From: a virus
Virus record (IMG/VR): IMGVR_UViG_3300020436_000087
Coordinates: 1-25,119 of that record
Direction: 5' to 3' (one strand)
DNA length: 25,119 bases
Positions within the stretch are counted from its first letter, which is position 1, and each line of letters begins with the position of its first letter. This document shows positions 21,136 through 25,119 of this stretch, piece after piece. A program made the position numbers and the translations under genes. A model generated the notes under the pieces. The model saw nothing but the letters and a program-made list of their open reading frames with translations, ran no database searches and had not been told where the DNA came from.

Positions 21136-22584
21136 ATGTCAGATATTGTGTGGATAAAAAAAATAAATGATGTTCATCTATACGTTTATTGTGAACCATC
21201 TGTAGCAAAAGAATTATCAACTTATTTTACGTTTGAAGTACCAGGGGCAAAGTTTATGCCTACTGTTAGAAATAGAATGTGGGATGGTAAGATAAGATTA
21301 TTTAACTTACGTAACAATTCAATCTATGTAGGTTTACTTCCATATATCAAAGAGTGGTTAAGTCTAAATGGTATTACATATACTATTGATGATAATCTAA
21401 AACATAATCCTAATGTAACAGAAAAGAATGTTGTAGGATTTATTAACTCACTTAATATTCCTTTAGAATGTAGAGACTATCAATTACAATGTATCATGAG
21501 TGCATTGGCAAAACAAAGAGGTTTATTTGTATCGCCAACTGCAAGTGGTAAGTCTTATATCATTTATGTATTAGTTAGATTTTATAATCTAATGAAAAAG
21601 AAAACTTTAATTATTGTTCCAACAACATCACTAGTAGAACAAATGGCAACGGACTTTGTATCATATGGTTGGAGTCAGAAACATATACACAAAATCTATT
21701 CTGGTCATGATAAAGAAACACATAAACCTGTTGTTATATCTACATGGCAATCATTATACAAAATGCCAAAGAAGTTTTTCAAACCTTACAAAGTTATCTT
21801 TGGTGACGAAGCACATTTATTTAAAGCAAAATCTTTAACTATGATTATGGAAAAACTAGAAGACTGTCCATATAGATTTGGATTTACAGGAACTTTAGAC
21901 GGAACACAAACAAACAGATTAGTATTAGAGGGATTGTTTGGAGCTGCAGAAAACGTAACATCCACAAAGGAACTAATGGATAAAGACACGATTGCCAAAT
22001 TGTCAATCAATTGTTTATTATTAAGACATGATGAGAAGATAAGTAAACAATGTAAAGATTTTAATTATCAAGAAGAAATTCAATATTTAATATCCCATAA
22101 CAAAAGAAATAAATTTATTAGAGACCTTTGCAAGAATGTAAAAGGAAATGTATTGTGTCTCTATCAACGTGTAGAAAAACACGGTGAAGTTTTAAAAGAA
22201 CTATTTAAAGATCTTGATAAAGAAGTTTATTTTGTACATGGTGGAGTAGGAACAGATGATAGAGAACAAATTAGAAGTATTGCTGAAAAAAAAGATAACA
22301 TTATTATACTTGCGTCTTATGGAGTTTTTTCCACAGGTATTAATATTCGTAATTTACACAATGTTATATTTGCGTCACCTTACAAGTCTAGAATAAAAGT
22401 ATTACAATCAATAGGGCGTGGACTAAGACGTACCGAACAAAAGAACGCAGTTAAACTATACGACATTGCTGATGACATATCATATAAAAATAAAAAGAAC
22501 TTTACCCTCTTGCATTTTCAAGATAGAATAAATATCTATAATGAAGAACAGTTTGATTATATCATAGATAGGGTCAACATATGA
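21136..22584 (+). CDS. uvsW: UvsW RNA/DNA helicase
   Basis: This superfamily 2 helicase unwinds R-loops and branched DNA and, in T4, switches replication from origin-dependent to recombination-dependent initiation. It has 482 residues, close to T4 (503). The motifs are in order: Walker A SPTASGKS at 133-140, motif Ia VPTTSLVEQM near 161-170, DEAH box at 224-227, motif III TGTL at 251-254, motif V ASYGVFSTGINI near 393-404, and motif VI QSIGRGLRR at 424-432. The N-terminal about 100 residues carry the small DNA-binding domain of UvsW (MPTVRNRMWDGKIRLFN near 41-57). The stop overlaps a possible 26-residue ORF in ATGA fashion. Confidence is very high. Confidence 0.95.
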   Translation: MSDIVWIKKINDVHLYVYCEPSVAKELSTYFTFEVPGAKFMPTVRNRMWDGKIRLFNLRNNSIYVGLLPYIKEWLSLNGITYTIDDNLKHNPNVTEKNVVGFINSLNIPLECRDYQLQCIMSALAKQRGLFVSPTASGKSYIIYVLVRFYNLMKKKTLIIVPTTSLVEQMATDFVSYGWSQKHIHKIYSGHDKETHKPVVISTWQSLYKMPKKFFKPYKVIFGDEAHLFKAKSLTMIMEKLEDCPYRFGFTGTLDGTQTNRLVLEGLFGAAENVTSTKELMDKDTIAKLSINCLLLRHDEKISKQCKDFNYQEEIQYLISHNKRNKFIRDLCKNVKGNVLCLYQRVEKHGEVLKELFKDLDKEVYFVHGGVGTDDREQIRSIAEKKDNIIILASYGVFSTGINIRNLHNVIFASPYKSRIKVLQSIGRGLRRTEQKNAVKLYDIADDISYKNKKNFTLLHFQDRINIYNEEQFDYIIDRVNI

Positions 22585-22661
22585 TAATGTTAATAACACC
22601 TATCAGCGTCTCGCTAAATTCGTTTAAACAGGGTTATATAGGAGAACCATGTACTACATAA
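22581..22661 (+). CDS. Possible 26-residue ORF coupled to uvsW
   Basis: An ATG at 22581 overlaps the uvsW stop (ATGA) and opens a frame of 26 codons that fills the 64-nt gap and ends 13 nt inside the next gene. The peptide begins MIMLITPISVSLNSF. There is no known family and the length could easily be chance. The ATGA overlap, common in this genome, is the only positive evidence. Confidence 0.22.
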   Translation: MIMLITPISVSLNSFKQGYIGEPCTT

Positions 22662-23083
22662 AACTTACAAATGGTGATGATTTAGTGTGTGATTTAAAAC
22701 CTAATCCAAAGGCAGATTACACTACAGTTATCAATCCAATGAAAATGCAAACATATCCAGCAATGTCAGATAAAGGTCTTGTTGAGACTTTAACTTTGAC
22801 TGCGTGGTTACATCCATATTCAGATGACAATTCTGTACGAATCAATAAACAAAATATACTTACAGTTACACCTGCGTCAAAGGGTTTAATTACGTTTTAC
22901 AAAAGACAATTAAGTGTATTTTTACAACATGAGAAAGCTTTATCACAAAGAGAATGGGAAATAAAAGAGAAACACGAAAGATTTAATAGAAGAGTAAGCA
23001 AAGAAAAGATGAATGAGATATTAGATCAACTTGCTGACCTTGACGACTTTGATCTACCTAGAGATCCCAAAAAACTCAATTAA
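22649..23083 (+). CDS. Hypothetical protein with a possible Sm-like N-terminal domain
   Basis: This is a 144-residue protein. Residues 1-70 form short alternating beta strands (YYIKLTNGDDLVCDLKPN, TTVINPMKMQTYP, LTLTAWLHPYSDD, VRINKQNILTV) in a pattern reminiscent of Sm/Lsm barrels. Residues about 80-144 are a highly charged helix, a likely coiled coil, with an acidic Leu/Asp-rich end. TAGGAGAA lies just before the ATG. It sits between uvsW and gp55, where marine T4-like phages usually have a small conserved unknown gene. An RNA-related role would fit the Sm-like pattern but is not demonstrated. No signal peptide or membrane segment is seen. Confidence 0.78.
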   Translation: MYYIKLTNGDDLVCDLKPNPKADYTTVINPMKMQTYPAMSDKGLVETLTLTAWLHPYSDDNSVRINKQNILTVTPASKGLITFYKRQLSVFLQHEKALSQREWEIKEKHERFNRRVSKEKMNEILDQLADLDDFDLPRDPKKLN

Positions 23084-23086
23084 ACC

Positions 23087-23116
23087 TTGACAACATCTAG
23101 TATATTATGTTAGAGT
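23087..23116 (+). promoter_or_regulatory. Sigma70-type extended -10 promoter for gp55
   Basis: TTGACA (23087-23092) is followed after 18 nt by TAGAGT (23111-23116), preceded by TGT as extended -10 (23108-23110). The expected transcript would start about 8 nt before the gp55 ATG (23131), and no Shine-Dalgarno is present. The design mirrors the promoter before uvsY. Confidence 0.5.
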
Positions 23117-23130
23117 GACACACTATATCA

Positions 23131-23679
23131 ATGGCTAAAAAAGAATTAAAAAAAGAACATTACGTAGATAATAAAAAACTTTTTGAGGAAATGAAAAAGT
23201 TTAAAGCGGAGTGTGTAGATGCTGAAGAATGTGGTGATCCTAGACCACCTGTACCTTCTTATATAGGTGAGTGTTTTCTTAAAATCGCAAACGGATTATC
23301 TTATAGACCTAATTTTGTAAACTATACTTACAAAGAAGAAATGGTATCTGATGGTATAGAGAACTGTTTACAATATCTTTATAACTTTGATCCAGCAAAG
23401 TCTAATAATCCTTTTGCATACTTCACACAAATAATTTATTATGCGTTTATTAGAAGAATACAAAAAGAAAAGAAACAAACGCATATCAAACATAAAATCA
23501 TAGAAAAATCAGCATACATGACACACACACAATTACCAGGTGATACAACCGCATATAGTATTCAAGGTTTTGATCCAACGATTATGTTACCAGATGAACC
23601 CGTAATAAAAACAAAAGAGAAAGTTAAAGATCATGCAAATGAGGGTTTAGAAGTTTTTATGAATGAGGATAAAGAATGA
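23131..23679 (+). CDS. 55: Late-transcription sigma factor gp55
   Basis: This is the T4-type minimal sigma factor that directs host RNA polymerase to TATAAATA late promoters together with the sliding clamp gp45 and co-activator gp33. It has 182 residues, compared with 185 in T4. The N-terminal charged helix is followed by YRPNFVNYTYKEEMVSDGIE near residues 58-77 and a region-2-like segment (CLQYLYNFDPAKSNNPFAYF, then IIYYAFIRRIQKEKKQ to about 115), which contacts the core enzyme and the -10 element. The short C-terminal LEVFM with flanking acids may be the clamp-binding tail. Its start lacks a ribosome-binding site but lies just after a sigma70-like promoter. The stop overlaps gp47 (ATGA). 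The late octamers found upstream of structural genes are its expected targets. Confidence 0.93.
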   Translation: MAKKELKKEHYVDNKKLFEEMKKFKAECVDAEECGDPRPPVPSYIGECFLKIANGLSYRPNFVNYTYKEEMVSDGIENCLQYLYNFDPAKSNNPFAYFTQIIYYAFIRRIQKEKKQTHIKHKIIEKSAYMTHTQLPGDTTAYSIQGFDPTIMLPDEPVIKTKEKVKDHANEGLEVFMNEDKE

Positions 23680-24737
23680 AAGTAGCAATAATAACAGATA
23701 CACACTTTGGTGCAAGAAACGATAATGATAATTTTAACGAATACTTTTATCAATTTTATGAAGGTGTATTCTTTCCATATTTGCAAACACATAATATAAA
23801 AACAGTTTTACATTTAGGTGACCTAATGGATCGTAGAAAATATGTGTCATATAAAACTGCAAAAGATTTTAGAGAAAGATTTATATTACCTTTAAAACAT
23901 TTAAAAGTTGACTTTCATTGTTTGGTTGGTAATCATGATATCTATTTTAAAAATACAAATGATGTAAACTCACTACAAGAATTAATTGGACAAACAAGTA
24001 ATAAGTTTCATTTATATGCAGACGCAACGGAAGTTAATATAGGTGGATTAGATATTTTGTTTATGCCATGGATTAATCAACAAAATTATATTTACTCTAT
24101 GGGTATGATTGATGAAACAAAAGCAAAAGTTTGTATGGGGCATTTAGAAATAAAAGGTTTTCAAATGCACAAAGGACAGATAAACGATCATGGTTACGAT
24201 AAAGAATTATTTAAAAAGTTTCATACAGTATTCTCTGGTCACTTTCACCATAAGAGTGATGACGGACAAATATATTACTTAGGTAATCCTTATGAGATAT
24301 ATTGGAATGACTATAATGACAAAAAAGGTTTTCATATTTTTGATACAGAAACTTTAGAGTTAGAAAGAATAGTTAATCCATTTAGATTACATGAAAAAAT
24401 TTATTATGATGATAGTCAAGAAGATTATGATAAACATGACGTAAAAAAATATTTAAAAAAATACGTCAAGGTTATTGTCGTAAATAAAAAAGATCTGTAT
24501 AAGTTTGATATGTTCATGGAAAGATTGTTAAAAGCAAATGCACATGAAGTTAAAATTGTAGAGAACTTTACAGACGCAGGTGCTGATAATGTATCAGATG
24601 ATATTGTAAAATATGCTGAAGATACTACAACATTATTAGACAAATACATTGATGAACTAGAAATTGATCTAGACAAAGATAGATTGAAAAATACTATGCG
24701 AGGATTATATAATGAAGCCCAAGACCTTGAAATCTAA
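23676..24737 (+). CDS. 47: Recombination endonuclease subunit gp47 (Mre11/SbcD-like)
   Basis: This is the nuclease subunit of the gp46/gp47 complex, which resects DNA ends for recombination-dependent replication and host DNA breakdown. It has 353 residues, compared with 339 in T4. The calcineurin-like phosphoesterase motifs are TDTHFG at residues 7-12, GDLMDRR at 48-54, GNHD at 85-88, GHLE at 155-158 and GHFHH at 188-192, covering the metal ligands of the family. The C-terminal about 120 residues are charged and helical, matching the region that binds gp46. The start overlaps the gp55 stop by 4 nt, and the 3' end overlaps the next gene by 26 nt. gp46 is not in the window but is expected shortly after the right edge. 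Confidence 0.95.
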   Translation: MKVAIITDTHFGARNDNDNFNEYFYQFYEGVFFPYLQTHNIKTVLHLGDLMDRRKYVSYKTAKDFRERFILPLKHLKVDFHCLVGNHDIYFKNTNDVNSLQELIGQTSNKFHLYADATEVNIGGLDILFMPWINQQNYIYSMGMIDETKAKVCMGHLEIKGFQMHKGQINDHGYDKELFKKFHTVFSGHFHHKSDDGQIYYLGNPYEIYWNDYNDKKGFHIFDTETLELERIVNPFRLHEKIYYDDSQEDYDKHDVKKYLKKYVKVIVVNKKDLYKFDMFMERLLKANAHEVKIVENFTDAGADNVSDDIVKYAEDTTTLLDKYIDELEIDLDKDRLKNTMRGLYNEAQDLEI

Positions 24738-25119
24738 ATTTATTGATTGGTTTACGTGGATAAAAAAATCAGAGTTTGTAGAATTAAAAGAAATAGATTG
24801 TTCAGAGGACCCAGTAAGACCTGAACTAGACTTAGAGTTTAGAACTTCTTACGGTCGTAAAATTTATGGATTAAAGTATGATAATAAAATTGAAGGTATT
24901 ATGTGTCTTGCATTTACAAAAGATGTACCCCATACAGTTAGAGAATTAGATTTGATGAGTAAGGTATCTTACTATGAAAAAGATTCTGATACAATCATAG
25001 CATATACAGTTTGGTCTAGAAAAAGAGGTGCAGGTAAAAAGATTATGGAAGAGGCCTTGAAGTTTGCAAAATCAAAAGGATATAAAAGAATAGTTACATT
25101 ATCACCGCTAACTCCCATG
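24712..25119 (+). CDS. GNAT-family acetyltransferase-like protein (3' end cut by window edge)
   Basis: A reading frame opens at the ATG at 24712, 26 nt inside the end of gp47, and stays open for 136 codons to the window edge. The N-terminal half begins MKPKTLKSKFIDWFTWIK. Residues about 66-136 follow the GNAT pattern: strands around GIMCLAFTK and TIIAYTVWSRK, then the acetyl-CoA pyrophosphate loop R-K-R-G-A-G-K-K, a helix (IMEEALKFAKSKGY), and a final strand RIVTLSPL. The loop matches the Arg/Gln-X-X-Gly-X-Gly/Ala motif A. The substrate is unknown. Marine T4-like phages often carry one small gene between gp47 and gp46, and this seems to be it. The frame's length and continuity make it a real gene. 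Confidence 0.72.
   Translation, partial: MKPKTLKSKFIDWFTWIKKSEFVELKEIDCSEDPVRPELDLEFRTSYGRKIYGLKYDNKIEGIMCLAFTKDVPHTVRELDLMSKVSYYEKDSDTIIAYTVWSRKRGAGKKIMEEALKFAKSKGYKRIVTLSPLTPM

Noticed and set aside
1-25119. tRNA genes, CRISPR arrays, insertion sequences, integrase or attachment sites.
   Set aside because: No cloverleaf, regularly spaced repeats, transposase or integrase motifs were seen; nearly all sequence is accounted for by coding regions.

Overview
The window is a piece of an AT-rich, T4-like marine myovirus genome (contractile-tailed Caudoviricetes). Recognisable core proteins run in the order gp14, gp15, gp16, gp17, gp18, gp19, gp20, gp67-like, gp21, gp22, gp23, gp3-like, UvsY, UvsW, gp55, gp47. 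From general knowledge this is the order seen in marine T4-like phages of cyanobacteria and SAR11. No photosynthesis gene is visible. The low GC, a DctP-type binding protein and a sodium:solute symporter fit a heterotrophic oligotroph such as SAR11, but the host is an inference.

Region 1 (1-9438) is the neck and DNA-packaging block. The left edge cuts gp14 and gp15 follows. The small and large terminase genes are interleaved with two paralogous radical SAM/SPASM genes, and all four overlap end to start. Between terL and the tail sheath gene lies about 4 kb of accessory genes: a protein of unknown function, a SAM methyltransferase, a sodium:solute symporter, a sulfotransferase-like P-loop protein, a 2-oxoglutarate/Fe(II) oxygenase, and the only minus-strand gene, an HNH-like zinc-ribbon protein. 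All plus-strand genes of this block are tightly packed, most of them overlapping.

Region 2 (9459-19745) is the late structural block: sheath, tube, portal, prohead core protein, two small proteins, prohead protease, a TRAP/DctP-like binding protein without a signal peptide, an unknown protein, a greatly lengthened scaffold gp22 and the major capsid protein gp23. Copies of the T4 late promoter octamer TATAAATA, or one-base variants, precede most transcription-unit starts, and a strong Rho-independent terminator follows gp23. The gp55 late sigma factor that would read these promoters is encoded in region 3. A gp21-type cleavage site is visible near the gp23 N terminus.

Region 3 (19751-25119) holds a small lipoprotein, a tail-tube-family protein (probable gp3), a 33-residue basic peptide, then recombination and transcription genes: UvsY, UvsW, a small unknown, gp55, gp47, and a GNAT-like acetyltransferase cut by the right edge. 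UvsY and gp55 are each preceded by a TTGACA/extended -10 promoter and lack a clear ribosome binding site.

The most unusual parts are the radical SAM pair embedded in the terminase operon with neighbouring tailoring-type enzymes, and the signal-less DctP-like protein embedded in the capsid-assembly cluster. No tRNA, CRISPR array, insertion sequence or integrase was found.
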